Origin: an uncultured Bacteroidota bacterium
GTDB taxonomy: Bacteria > Bacteroidota > Bacteroidia > Flavobacteriales > Flavobacteriaceae
DNA: 64,000 bases
Direction of reading: 5' to 3'
Assembly (NCBI GenBank): GCA_902586435.1
Contig: CACIHJ010000003.1
Location: 22,472-86,471, forward strand
Below are positions 44,380 through 52,978 of the stretch, piece after piece. Below the pieces are notes generated by a model that was given only the letters and a program-made list of their open reading frames with translations, was not told where the DNA came from and made no database searches. The position numbers and the translations under genes are program-made. The first letter of the stretch is position 1. Each line of letters opens with the position of its first letter.

Positions 44380-45141
44380 TTGATTGATACACACACACAT
44401 CTATATTTAAAACAATTTAATGAAGATATTGATGATGTTATCTCTAGGGCATTATCAGTAGGCGTTAAGAGGTTCTATATGCCTTCGATAAACTCATCTT
44501 ATAATAGAGGTATGCTTGATTTAATGTCTAGATATCCAAAAAATATTTTTTGTATGATTGGTCTTCATCCCTGTTATGTAGATGAAGATTATAAAAAAGA
44601 ACTGGATTTTGTTAAAGATCAAATCAAAAGAGGTAAATATTGTGCAATTGGAGAAATTGGAATTGACCTTTATCACGAAAAAAAGTTTTTGAAACAACAG
44701 ATAAAAGCCTTTGAAGAACAAATTAACTTGGCAATAACCTATGACCTCCCAATTGTAATTCATTGTAGGGAATCATTTAATGAAATTTATGATGTTATAA
44801 AAAATTTTAAATCTAAAAATTTAAAAGGTATTTTTCATTGTTTTTCTGGTCCTATTGAGGAAGCAGAAAAAATAATAGATTTAAATTTTAGCCTTGGAAT
44901 TGGAGGTGTTGTAACTTTTAAAAATGGAAAATTATCAGAATTTTTAAATCAAATTCCTATCGAGAAAATTGTATTAGAAACTGACTCACCATATCTAGCA
45001 CCAGTTCCATATAGAGGTAAAAGGAATGAAAGCTCTTATATTAAAATAGTTGCTAAAAAAGTTTCCGAAATATATGATACTGATATAGATTATATTAGTG
45101 AGGTTACTGATAAAAATGCGTTAGATATTTTTGGAAGTTGA
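44380..45141 (+). CDS. TatD family metal-dependent deoxyribonuclease
   Basis: A TIM-barrel amidohydrolase-fold protein of 253 residues. Metal ligands are in IDTHTHLYL (residues 2-10), GEIGIDLY, VIHCRESF and IFHCFSG, with the last Asp in LETDSPYLAPVPYRGKRNE. TatD proteins have 3'-5' exonuclease activity and are linked to DNA repair and quality control. The start is TTG at 44380; no ATG keeps the first metal motif, which begins at residue 3. It follows sucB by four bases. Confidence 0.88.
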   Translation: MIDTHTHLYLKQFNEDIDDVISRALSVGVKRFYMPSINSSYNRGMLDLMSRYPKNIFCMIGLHPCYVDEDYKKELDFVKDQIKRGKYCAIGEIGIDLYHEKKFLKQQIKAFEEQINLAITYDLPIVIHCRESFNEIYDVIKNFKSKNLKGIFHCFSGPIEEAEKIIDLNFSLGIGGVVTFKNGKLSEFLNQIPIEKIVLETDSPYLAPVPYRGKRNESSYIKIVAKKVSEIYDTDIDYISEVTDKNALDIFGS

Positions 45142-45154
45142 TTTTTATTAATCA

Positions 45155-45243
45155 AGAGAGGTGGCCGAGTGGTTTAAGGCGCGCGCTTGGAAAGCGTGTA
45201 TTCTGAGAAATTGGAATCGAGGGTTCGAATCCCTTCCTCTCTG
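45155..45243 (+). tRNA. tRNA-Ser (anticodon GGA)
   Basis: A class II tRNA. Acceptor AGAGAGG pairs fully with CCTCTCT; D arm GCC/GGC; anticodon stem CGCGC/GCGTG with loop TTGGAAA (anticodon GGA); a long variable arm (TTCTGAGAAATTGGAA region); T arm GAGGG/CCCTT around TTCGAAT. Discriminator G is usual for serine. CCA is not encoded. It begins 13 bases after tatD; a TATTTTTG sequence inside the tatD 3' end (45126-45133) could be its promoter. Confidence 0.96.
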
Positions 45244-45308
45244 CTAAGTTGTAAAAAATAAAATCAAATTTGTAACTTACCAGAGTTAAATCTTTAATAA
45301 ACTTAACT

Positions 45309-47315
45309 ATGAAAAACGCATTATCTTTTGTATTCATCTTATCTATAATCTTCGCCCAAGGGCAAGAGAAAACGAGACTTTCATTAGAACATTATAAGAA
45401 TTATGAATGGACCTCAAATCCCACCCTGTCTCCTGACGGTGAACAAATTCTTTATTCTAGAACTTGGATTAATCTGGTAGATGATAAACGAGAGACAGAT
45501 TTATGGATAATGAATAAAGATGGTTCAACCAATCGTTTTTTCTTAAAAGGCTCTTCCGGTAAATGGTCTCCAGATGGGAGTAAAATTGCATTTACTAATA
45601 AAGGTGAATCTGAAGGAATTAATGGAACACAGATTTTTGTGAAGTACTTGGGAGTTGAAGGAGAACCAACTCAAATAACAAAGTTAGAGAAGTCACCTTC
45701 CAGTTTAGAATGGTCTCCAGATGGACAGTATATTGCCTTTACTATGCATGTATCCTCAGAACCTGCATTGAAACCAAAAGGGGTTCCTAAAAAACCTAAA
45801 GGAGCTGATTGGACGAAAGCGCCCCAGGTTATAGACCAGGTAGACTATAGTCAAGATAGAATTGGTTTTATTGAACGAGGTTATCGTCAACTATTTATTG
45901 TCTCTGCTGAAGGAGGAACTGCTAGGCAAATTACATTTGGTGAATATGATGATGTTTCATCAGGAATTGCATGGTCTAAAGACAGCAAAACTATTTTATT
46001 TAGTAGCTATCAAAAGCCAGAAGCCGAATATGCAAGAGGACAATCGAATTTATATTCCGTAAACATAAATACCTTAAATGTAAAAGAGCTTACATCAAGA
46101 GAAGGAACAGAATCATCACCTCGTGTGTCTCCAGATGGGAGTAAAATTGCATTTGTTGGATCTACTTTTTCTAAAAACTTTTACAACGATCGTAAAATGT
46201 ATATTATGGATGCTGATGGTTCAAATTTAAAGTGTGTGACTTCAAATTTAGATCAAACACCAAGTTCCCCTTTTTGGTCAAGTAATAGTTTAGGTGTTTA
46301 CTTTAATGTGAGAGAATTTGGTCAAAGCAATGTATATCATGCAAATCTTAAAGGGAATGTAAAGAAGATTACTAAAGGAAACCATATGCTTACTATGAAT
46401 GATATGGTAGGTACTGATGCTGTTGGAACTTGGAGTGATCCGTCGAATCCAAGTGATATCATAAGCTTCTCTACCAAAAAATCAAATAATATAAATCAGC
46501 TTACCAAGGTGAATGAGGATATATTTTACAATGTAGAATTTGGAGAAGTAGAGGAGGTGACATATGAGTCTGTAGATGGAAAAAAGGTACAAGGCTGGAT
46601 TGTAAAACCACCTGGGTTTGATTTAAATAAAAAGTACCCTCTCGTACTTCGAATTCATGGTGGACCTCATAGCATGTATAATGTAGGATTTAATTATAAC
46701 TTTCAATTGCATGCAGCACAGGACCAAGTTGTATTATATACAAATCCTAGAGGCTCTACAGGATATGGATATGACTTTGCAAATGCAATACAGAATGCCT
46801 ATCCAGGCAATGATTATGACGATATTATGGCTGGTGTTGATGAAGTTATTTCTAGAGGATATATTGACGAGAATAAAATGTATGTATATGGAGGAAGTGG
46901 AGGTGGAGTGTTAACTAGTTGGATTGTTGGGAAAACTGATCGATTTGCTGCTGCTTCAGTAAACTATCCTGTTACAAATTGGTTCTCTTTTGTTGGAACA
47001 ACTGATGGTGCGGGTTGGTATAATAATTTTGAAAAATATCCTTGGGAAGACCCAAGTGAGCATATCATAAGGTCACCTCTAATGTATGTTGGAAATGTTA
47101 AAACACCAACAATGCTTATGTGTGGAGAGGAAGATTTACGTACTCCAATTTCTCAAACAGAGGAATATTATCAAGCATTAAAAATGAATAAAGTTCCTAC
47201 AGTAATGATTAGGTTTAATGAAGAATATCATGGAACAAGTAGGAAACCTTCAAACTTTTTAAGAACTCACGGGTATATTAATGCTTGGTTTGATAAACAT
47301 TCTACAAGGGAATAA
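45309..47315 (+). CDS. S9 family prolyl oligopeptidase-like secreted peptidase
   Basis: A signal peptide (ending AQGQ) is followed by a beta-propeller (about 25-400, with repeated SPDG and WSPDGSKIAF blades) and a C-terminal alpha/beta hydrolase domain. The nucleophile is in YGGSGGGVLTSW (GxSxG), the Asp probably in CGEEDLRTPISQTEEYY, and the His in EEYHGTSRKPSN. This layout is that of dipeptidyl peptidase IV/acylaminoacyl-peptidase relatives. It is probably periplasmic and involved in peptide use. Its codon usage looks slightly less AT-biased than its neighbours, by eye. Confidence 0.9.
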   Translation: MKNALSFVFILSIIFAQGQEKTRLSLEHYKNYEWTSNPTLSPDGEQILYSRTWINLVDDKRETDLWIMNKDGSTNRFFLKGSSGKWSPDGSKIAFTNKGESEGINGTQIFVKYLGVEGEPTQITKLEKSPSSLEWSPDGQYIAFTMHVSSEPALKPKGVPKKPKGADWTKAPQVIDQVDYSQDRIGFIERGYRQLFIVSAEGGTARQITFGEYDDVSSGIAWSKDSKTILFSSYQKPEAEYARGQSNLYSVNINTLNVKELTSREGTESSPRVSPDGSKIAFVGSTFSKNFYNDRKMYIMDADGSNLKCVTSNLDQTPSSPFWSSNSLGVYFNVREFGQSNVYHANLKGNVKKITKGNHMLTMNDMVGTDAVGTWSDPSNPSDIISFSTKKSNNINQLTKVNEDIFYNVEFGEVEEVTYESVDGKKVQGWIVKPPGFDLNKKYPLVLRIHGGPHSMYNVGFNYNFQLHAAQDQVVLYTNPRGSTGYGYDFANAIQNAYPGNDYDDIMAGVDEVISRGYIDENKMYVYGGSGGGVLTSWIVGKTDRFAAASVNYPVTNWFSFVGTTDGAGWYNNFEKYPWEDPSEHIIRSPLMYVGNVKTPTMLMCGEEDLRTPISQTEEYYQALKMNKVPTVMIRFNEEYHGTSRKPSNFLRTHGYINAWFDKHSTRE

Positions 47316-47333
47316 CCTAGCTAATTAAAGTTT

Positions 47334-47939
47334 TCAACTTTTCTTTAATGGTTTGATTCTTTTGCTAAAATAATTAAGTAAAATTCCATATGTGGGAAGG
47401 AAAAAAATTAGTCCAATTAGAATTTTCAACACTGTTTGAGTACCCGCTATTTCTAGCCAGTTTTGAGCCATATAAGAGTCATCTGAGTTATAAAAAGCAG
47501 TAAAAAAGAAAGTATAGGAGTCGATAACATTTGATACTATAGTAGACAATGAGGGTGCTATCCACCATGATGAATATTTTTGTCTTATAAATTGAAAGGC
47601 ATGTATGTCAATTAAAACTCCAATGGCATATGCAAGTCCACTTGCAACCCCAATTCTAAGGGCAACGGAAACGGGATTATTTTCTAGATAAAGAATAAGA
47701 ACTGATGAAATTATTGCAAAAGGAAATGAAAAAGTTATAGTTTTTTGAGCCATTGCCTTACCTATTAGTCTGATTGTCAGATCTGTAGCAACAACAACCA
47801 AAGGAAAGCTAAATGCAGCCCATGTAATTTTAAAACCATAGACTTCAATTGGAATTGAAACCAATACATTAGATATTGTAATAATGCTTATATGAAGTAT
47901 TACAAGTAATAGTAATAAATTAATTTTTTGTTTTGACAT
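47334..47939 (-). CDS. YhhQ/VUT family transporter, second paralog
   Basis: A 201-residue integral membrane protein with about six hydrophobic segments. FSFPLVVVATDLTIRLIGKAMAQKTI matches the family signature, which is usually 'FPLxFxxTDLxxExxGK'. The pattern resembles E. coli YhhQ (preQ0/preQ1 importer) more than the paralog at 27414. It lies 12 bases after a phosphoribosyltransferase gene on the same strand, so the two are likely co-transcribed. The transported compound is inferred from family membership only. Confidence 0.83.
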   Translation of the reverse strand: MSKQKINLLLLLVILHISIITISNVLVSIPIEVYGFKITWAAFSFPLVVVATDLTIRLIGKAMAQKTITFSFPFAIISSVLILYLENNPVSVALRIGVASGLAYAIGVLIDIHAFQFIRQKYSSWWIAPSLSTIVSNVIDSYTFFFTAFYNSDDSYMAQNWLEIAGTQTVLKILIGLIFFLPTYGILLNYFSKRIKPLKKS

Positions 47940-47951
47940 TTTATTTAAAAT

Positions 47952-48389
47952 TTACCACCAATTTTCCCATGGAAAAACATACCAAACAGGACTCTCCGAT
48001 TTGTCAATTAATTGACCATGATAATCAATTTTAGTTTTACTTGTAGCATTATTTATTAATGCTGCAAAACGTATCTCGCAATCTGAATTATTGAATGTTT
48101 TTTTTACAAAATCAAAAGTTTTGCCAGTATCATTAATGTCATCAATTATTAGTACCAGTTTGTTTTTTCTAAAAAAGGAGGATATATTTTCGGAATTATC
48201 ATTTAATGACTTAATATCAATCATTTTATGTGGCTTATCTAGAAAATGTGAAAGGTAAACTCCAGGTATACAGCCACCTCTATTAATGCTTACTATCACT
48301 TCTGGATTAAACCCAGAAATATTTATCTGTTCAACTATTTGTCTAATAGCATTATGCATTTCATTAATAGAATAACTGCTTTTTTTCAT
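47952..48389 (-). CDS. Type I phosphoribosyltransferase (purine/xanthine PRTase-like)
   Basis: A 145-residue type I phosphoribosyltransferase. The PRPP-binding loop is VLIIDDINDTGKTFDFV; VIVSINRGGCIPGVYLSHFL is the pyrophosphate-binding loop. The short length and the ending WYVFPWENWW are typical of a COG2236-type hypoxanthine/xanthine PRTase-like group whose exact base is often unknown. It precedes the YhhQ-type transporter by 12 bases, suggesting uptake and salvage of a purine-like base. Confidence 0.82.
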   Translation of the reverse strand: MKKSSYSINEMHNAIRQIVEQINISGFNPEVIVSINRGGCIPGVYLSHFLDKPHKMIDIKSLNDNSENISSFFRKNKLVLIIDDINDTGKTFDFVKKTFNNSDCEIRFAALINNATSKTKIDYHGQLIDKSESPVWYVFPWENWW

Positions 48390-48468
48390 ATAAAAAATAA
48401 TGTGAATATAAAAAAACCCAATTGTTTTTTAATCTTAAAATTTAATTAACTTGAATAAGAAACAGATA

Positions 48469-49869
48469 ATGAAAACAAAACATATATATAAATTTCTCAT
48501 AATTACTTTAATTATTACTTCTTGTAATAATGAACTAGAGAATCCACTTAAAGAATACGTTTATTCTACTCAAGATGAGTATAGTTATCAGATAATGGAT
48601 TCAATAATAGAGGATGATTGGACAGGATATCATGTGAAGATGATTTCAGGGAAATGGCTTAATGAAGAGTTGGTTGATCAGGTTGAATGGTGGCATTATG
48701 TTGATATAATAATTCCTAAGCAGGTACAATCTGATAAATCTTTAATGTTTATTGATGGTGGTACTAAAGATGAAGAATTTTTTAGATTAGATAATTCAAG
48801 CATTTCCTATGCAATCGAAAGTAAATCTGTTATAGCAAATATTAGTAATATACCTTTTCAACCAATAAATTTTTTAGAGTCCAAACAAAAGAATTTTTAC
48901 GAAGATGATTTAATAGCATACTCTTGGAATAGGTTCTTAATATCTGGAGCTAGAAATAATGATGTTGAGTGGCTACCCAGGTTGCCAATGACAAGAGCTG
49001 TTGTAAGAGCTATGGATCTTGTTCAAGATATTACTAAACAAAATAAAGTAAATGTAAATGAGTTTGTAGTATCTGGAGCATCTAAAAGAGGCTGGACTGC
49101 ATGGACTACTGCTGCAATAGATAAAAGAGTTATTGCAATTGTTCCTATGGTTATCGATATGCTAAATTTAAATGAATCTTTTGAAAATCATTATAGAAGT
49201 TATGGAGAGTATTCTATTGCTGTTCAAGATTATGTTAATTATAATATTCCAGATAGGATGAGTACAAAAGAATTTGAAGTATTAATGAAATATGTAGAGC
49301 CTTATTATTTCAAAGAAAAGTTTACTATGCCTAAACTATTAATTAATGCTGGGTCAGATGAATTTTTCTCAACTGACTCTTGGAGATTTTATTTTGATCA
49401 ACTACCAGGGGAAAAATATCTTCAATATGTACCAAATGTTAACCACTCATTAAATGGAACATATTTAAATGAAAATTTATTTTCTTTTTATACAAGAATT
49501 ATAAATGGTCAGAGTTTTCCAAATGTATCATGGGAAATAAAAAATGATAGCCTTTTTGGCAAGGTAGATACAGAAGAAGAATATAAAGTTTCAATTTGGA
49601 CAGCAAATAATCAATTTACGAGAGACTTTAGGTTATGGGAAGAAGGAGAACTATGGAATCAATCATTGCTTAAAAGAAATACTCAAAATGAATATAAAAT
49701 CAATTTAAAAAGCGATAACGATGGCTATACAGCTACTATGCTTGAGTTTATATTTAATCCAGATTCAGATTTCCCTTTAATACTAACCACAGGTCCATAC
49801 GTAATGCCTAATGAATACCCTTATCAAAGCTATATACCAAAGCAACTAGATTCTGAAAAAAACGATTAA
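48469..49869 (+). CDS. PhoPQ-related (PqaA-type) lipoprotein
   Basis: A PhoPQ_related domain protein. The signal peptide has a lipobox (IITSC), so it is membrane-anchored. The family hallmark EWWHYVDIIIPKQV appears near residue 70, followed by an alpha/beta-hydrolase-like core with VVSGASKRGWTAWTTAA (Ser in GASKRG), LINAGSDEFFSTDSW and PNVNHSLNGTY as candidate Ser/Asp/His. The ATG at 48469 is chosen over a TTG at 48451 because it gives a compact lipoprotein signal. Salmonella PqaA is PhoP-regulated; there is no sign of PhoPQ here, and the activity is unknown. Confidence 0.85.
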   Translation: MKTKHIYKFLIITLIITSCNNELENPLKEYVYSTQDEYSYQIMDSIIEDDWTGYHVKMISGKWLNEELVDQVEWWHYVDIIIPKQVQSDKSLMFIDGGTKDEEFFRLDNSSISYAIESKSVIANISNIPFQPINFLESKQKNFYEDDLIAYSWNRFLISGARNNDVEWLPRLPMTRAVVRAMDLVQDITKQNKVNVNEFVVSGASKRGWTAWTTAAIDKRVIAIVPMVIDMLNLNESFENHYRSYGEYSIAVQDYVNYNIPDRMSTKEFEVLMKYVEPYYFKEKFTMPKLLINAGSDEFFSTDSWRFYFDQLPGEKYLQYVPNVNHSLNGTYLNENLFSFYTRIINGQSFPNVSWEIKNDSLFGKVDTEEEYKVSIWTANNQFTRDFRLWEEGELWNQSLLKRNTQNEYKINLKSDNDGYTATMLEFIFNPDSDFPLILTTGPYVMPNEYPYQSYIPKQLDSEKND

Positions 49870-49889
49870 AAAATCCTGATGAAAAAAAA

Positions 49890-49920
49890 TTTGAATCGTA
49901 TATATTTTTTTTTATCTTTC
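49890..49920 (+). promoter_or_regulatory. Candidate promoter of the exbB cluster
   Basis: TTTG at 49890-49893, a 19-base spacer, then TATCTTTC at 49913-49920 (seven of eight consensus positions) fits the Bacteroidota -33/-7 promoter layout. It lies 29 bases before the exbB ATG and is the best full-length match in the window. Confidence 0.5.
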
Positions 49921-49949
49921 CAATCTCAATTATTGAAAATATTATAAAA

Positions 49950-50747
49950 ATGAAAAAAATATTAATCTCTTTCTTCTTGTCTGCTTTTGTAAGTATTGCA
50001 TTTACATCAAGCACATATGCTTTTACAAATGTTAATCTAATCACTCAAGAAGATTCAGAAACCGTTCAGGAGGAATCGGCAACTGAAGCAATGATGGAAT
50101 CACCATCAGAAGATACCTCTGCTAATTTCACTCAAGAGCTAAAGAATCGTTTTATTGAAGGTGGACCTAGCTTTATGGGAATAGTTTTAATCTGTTTAAT
50201 ATTAGGTTTAGCTATTTCAATTGAAAGAATAATTTATCTTAACCTTGCTGCTACTGACACAAACAAGTTAACATCAGAAGTTGAAGCGGCTCTTAAATCT
50301 GGAGGAGTTGAAGCTGCAAAAGAAGTTTGTAGAAATACAAAAGGACCTGTTGCTTCAATCTTTTATCAAGGACTTGATAGAGCTAAAGATGGAGTTGATA
50401 GTGCAGAAAAAGCTGTTATAGCATATGGTGGTGTGCAAATGGGACAGCTAGAAAAAAATGTTTCATGGATTTCTCTTTTCATAGCTTTAGCTCCAATGCT
50501 TGGTTTCATGGGAACTGTAATAGGAATGATTACTGCATTTGATAAAATTGAAGCTGCTGGAGATATGCAACCATCTTTAGTTGCAGGAGGAATTAAAGTA
50601 GCACTTTTAACAACTGTATTTGGTTTAATAGTTGCTATTATTCTTCAAGTATTTTATAACTATATAGTTGCTAAAATAGATTCAATTGTTAATGATATGG
50701 AAGATGCTTCAATTACATTAATTGATATACTTTCTGCAAAAAAATAA
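49950..50747 (+). CDS. exbB: MotA/TolQ/ExbB proton channel family protein
   Basis: The proton-channel subunit that powers TonB. A signal-peptide-like first segment (residues 1-25) and an acidic Ser/Glu stretch (about 35-60) precede the three membrane helices: about 75-100 (FMGIVLICLILGLAISIERI), 170-200 (ISLFIALAPMLGFMGTVIGMITAF) and 210-240. The family block APMLGFMGTVIGMI is clear. With the two ExbD genes downstream it forms an energy-coupling complex, which would serve receptors such as the one at 17461. This layout is common in flavobacteria. Confidence 0.9.
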   Translation: MKKILISFFLSAFVSIAFTSSTYAFTNVNLITQEDSETVQEESATEAMMESPSEDTSANFTQELKNRFIEGGPSFMGIVLICLILGLAISIERIIYLNLAATDTNKLTSEVEAALKSGGVEAAKEVCRNTKGPVASIFYQGLDRAKDGVDSAEKAVIAYGGVQMGQLEKNVSWISLFIALAPMLGFMGTVIGMITAFDKIEAAGDMQPSLVAGGIKVALLTTVFGLIVAIILQVFYNYIVAKIDSIVNDMEDASITLIDILSAKK

Positions 50748-50753
50748 TTTGAA

Positions 50754-51197
50754 ATGAATAAAATTGCTAGAATAGGGGCTATAGCCCTTGGAGTTTTAGG
50801 AGTACTTTCTCTCTTCTTTGTTTTTGCGACAGGAGATGATGAAATTAAAATGGCTGCATCTATGGGACAGTTTGGAGTAATAACTCCAATAATCTTAGTA
50901 AGTCAATTAACTTTATTAATTGCTGTAGTAGTCACATTGACCTATTCTTTTAAGGGTCTTATGGCTGACAAAGCTCAATTAAAAAGTTCTATGATATCTT
51001 TTGGATTGTTTCTAGGAGTATTCATAATTGCTTTTCTTTTATCTAAAGGAGTTGAAACACCAATGAGAGATGGTAAAGTTTTATCTGCTTTAGGTTCAAA
51101 ATTAGTTGGAACAGGAATTAGAGTATTTTATATTTTATCAATTATTGCTGTGGGACTTATGGTTTTATCAGGAAGAATAAGATCCTTAAAGAAATAA
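50754..51197 (+). CDS. Conserved four-helix membrane protein of the exbB-exbD cluster
   Basis: Not recognised as a functionally known family. The 147-residue protein has about four hydrophobic segments (near 8-27, 42-67, 80-98 and 121-140) and short charged loops. It sits between exbB and exbD, six bases after one and three before the other, so it is co-transcribed. Flavobacteria commonly have a hypothetical membrane protein at this position. A role as an accessory part of the ExbB/ExbD complex is inference from position. Confidence 0.75.
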   Translation: MNKIARIGAIALGVLGVLSLFFVFATGDDEIKMAASMGQFGVITPIILVSQLTLLIAVVVTLTYSFKGLMADKAQLKSSMISFGLFLGVFIIAFLLSKGVETPMRDGKVLSALGSKLVGTGIRVFYILSIIAVGLMVLSGRIRSLKK

Positions 51198-51200
51198 CCT

Positions 51201-51821
51201 ATGCCGAGAAAATCTCCAGAAGTAAATGCGGGGTCAATGGCGGATATCGCCTTTTTGTTACTAATCTTCTTTTTAGTAACAACAACTATTGAGACAGATA
51301 GTGGAATTAATAGAAAGCTTCCTCCTATGGAAGATCAAATTGATCCCCCTATTATTAAAGAGAAAAATATTTTCACAGTTGTTGTTAATAAATATAGTCA
51401 AATCCTAGTTGAAGAAGATTTAACTGATATTAAAGACTTGAGAGGTTTAGCAATGGATTTTCTTGATAATGGAGGAGGAATAGGAGAGGAGGCTTGTGAC
51501 TATTGTCAGGGTGAAAGAAGTCCTAGGTCTTCAGATAACCCAGAGAAAGCCATTATATCTTTAAAAAATGACAGGGAGACACCATACAAAGCATATATAG
51601 CTGTACAGAATGAATTAGTTGCTGCATATAACGAACTTAGAAATCGTGAATTTCTGAAGTTATATCCTTCTGAAGGGCTAACATATTTTGAAGCTGATTT
51701 TATTTATAATGATCCAAGAACAACAGGAGATCAAAAGGAGGATTTAAGAGAAAAATTAAGCGTTGTAAAAAAACTATATCCTCAAAAGTTATCTGAGGCA
51801 GAACCAAGTAAAGTAAATTAA
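51201..51821 (+). CDS. exbD: ExbD/TolR family protein, long form
   Basis: A one-helix ExbD protein. The membrane segment MADIAFLLLIFFLVTTTIE follows a short cytoplasmic N-terminus and includes the conserved Asp of the proton path. The periplasmic part is longer than usual (206 residues in total) and contains an inserted stretch near residues 92-112 with a CxxC pair (EACDYCQGE). It is one base away from a second exbD gene; such pairs are normal in Bacteroidota. Confidence 0.9.
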   Translation: MPRKSPEVNAGSMADIAFLLLIFFLVTTTIETDSGINRKLPPMEDQIDPPIIKEKNIFTVVVNKYSQILVEEDLTDIKDLRGLAMDFLDNGGGIGEEACDYCQGERSPRSSDNPEKAIISLKNDRETPYKAYIAVQNELVAAYNELRNREFLKLYPSEGLTYFEADFIYNDPRTTGDQKEDLREKLSVVKKLYPQKLSEAEPSKVN

Positions 51822-51822
51822 A

Positions 51823-52305
51823 ATGGCAAAATTTAATAAAAAGAAAAGTGGAGAGCTACCAGCTATATCAACAGCATCACTTCCTGATATAGTCTTTATG
51901 CTATTATTCTTTTTTATGGTAGCTACAGTTATGAGGGATAATACTTTGATGGTTCAAAATACTTTACCAGCTGCTGATCAAATTCAAAAACTTGATAAAA
52001 AAGATAGAGTTATATATATCTATGCCGGTAAGCCTTCTAGTAGATATTTAGATACCTATGGTTCAGAAGCTAGAATTCAATTAAATGATAAATTTGGAAC
52101 TATTGATGAGGTTGGGGCATTTGTGCTTGCTGAAAGAGCAGCCAAGAGGGAAGAACTTCAAAATGTTTTAACAACTGCTCTTAAAGTTGATAGTGACACC
52201 AAGATGGGTATAATTAGTGATATAAAGCAAGAACTCAGAAAAGTTAATGCTCTTAAGATAAACTATACAACTAGGATTGGCGATTATACTCAAAACTTTA
52301 ATTAA
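51823..52305 (+). CDS. exbD: ExbD/TolR family protein, second copy
   Basis: Second ExbD of the pair (160 residues), with membrane segment LPDIVFMLLFFFMVATVMRD carrying the conserved Asp. The soluble domain (IYIYAGKPSSRYLD, IQLNDKFGTIDEV) is the ExbD periplasmic fold. It lies one base after the first exbD, and its end overlaps the porT-like gene by 29 bases. Two different ExbDs may form mixed complexes with ExbB, but that is inference. Confidence 0.9.
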   Translation: MAKFNKKKSGELPAISTASLPDIVFMLLFFFMVATVMRDNTLMVQNTLPAADQIQKLDKKDRVIYIYAGKPSSRYLDTYGSEARIQLNDKFGTIDEVGAFVLAERAAKREELQNVLTTALKVDSDTKMGIISDIKQELRKVNALKINYTTRIGDYTQNFN

Positions 52306-52978
52306 TATAAGGTTAAGACATTTCCTTAATCTTTTTATCTGTCTTTTTTCAGTTCAATATATTTTTTCCCAAGAAGATGGCTTAGGTTATAAGGAAGATC
52401 AATTTTATTTAGGGGTTAGCTATTTTATGCAGGTAAAAGATATAGATGATTTTAAACAAAATGGGTTTTCAGGAAATTTCCAAGTAGGTTTTATTAAAGA
52501 TATCTCTCTAGATAAAAATAATCAGAGGGCATTAGGTTTAGGTGTTGGATTAGAAAGGAATAGATTTACTTCTAATATCGAGGCATCCTTAAACTCAGAA
52601 AATCAAGTTGACTACAGACTTGTTGTTAGCCGTTTTCTTGAATCAAAGAATGAGTTAAATTATTCATCAATTGTATTTCCAATTGAACTAAGATTTAGAA
52701 ACTCTACTCCTGATAGATATGATTTTTGGAGAATTTATACTGGTTTTAAATTTAAAAGGAATTATTATATAAACTCAAATCCTTCATACGGTAGATCTTT
52801 GAAAATTAAAGACAGAAGAGAGTGGACACATTCAATTTATTTAAATTCTGGATTTAATACTTGGAATATATCTTTAGAATATGATCTAAATTCATTACTT
52901 GAAGACAAAAAGACAGATATAGGAAATGAAATTGATATTAAGTTTTTTAAAATAGGTTTAGTATTCTATATACTATAG
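52277..52978 (+). CDS. porT: PorT-like outer membrane beta-barrel protein
   Basis: A predicted outer-membrane beta-barrel of about 233 residues with a signal peptide (LNLFICLFSVQYIFSQ). Amphipathic strands include FYLGVSYFMQV, IVFPIELRFRNS and WRIYTGFKFKRNYY. In this family and gene order (exbD-porT-rpoN) it corresponds to PorT, a component of the type IX secretion system of Bacteroidota; identity rests largely on position. The TTG at 52277 is the only start that retains the signal peptide. Its 3' end overlaps rpoN by six bases. Confidence 0.72.
   Translation: MAIILKTLINIRLRHFLNLFICLFSVQYIFSQEDGLGYKEDQFYLGVSYFMQVKDIDDFKQNGFSGNFQVGFIKDISLDKNNQRALGLGVGLERNRFTSNIEASLNSENQVDYRLVVSRFLESKNELNYSSIVFPIELRFRNSTPDRYDFWRIYTGFKFKRNYYINSNPSYGRSLKIKDRREWTHSIYLNSGFNTWNISLEYDLNSLLEDKKTDIGNEIDIKFFKIGLVFYIL

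Noticed and set aside
45152..45337. A 61-codon minus-strand frame over tRNA-Ser
   Set aside because: It reads the antisense of the tRNA gene and runs into the S9 peptidase start; no family resemblance.
47334..48389. Toxin-antitoxin or mobile pair
   Set aside because: Both proteins match housekeeping-type families (transporter, phosphoribosyltransferase) and there are no flanking repeats or integrase.
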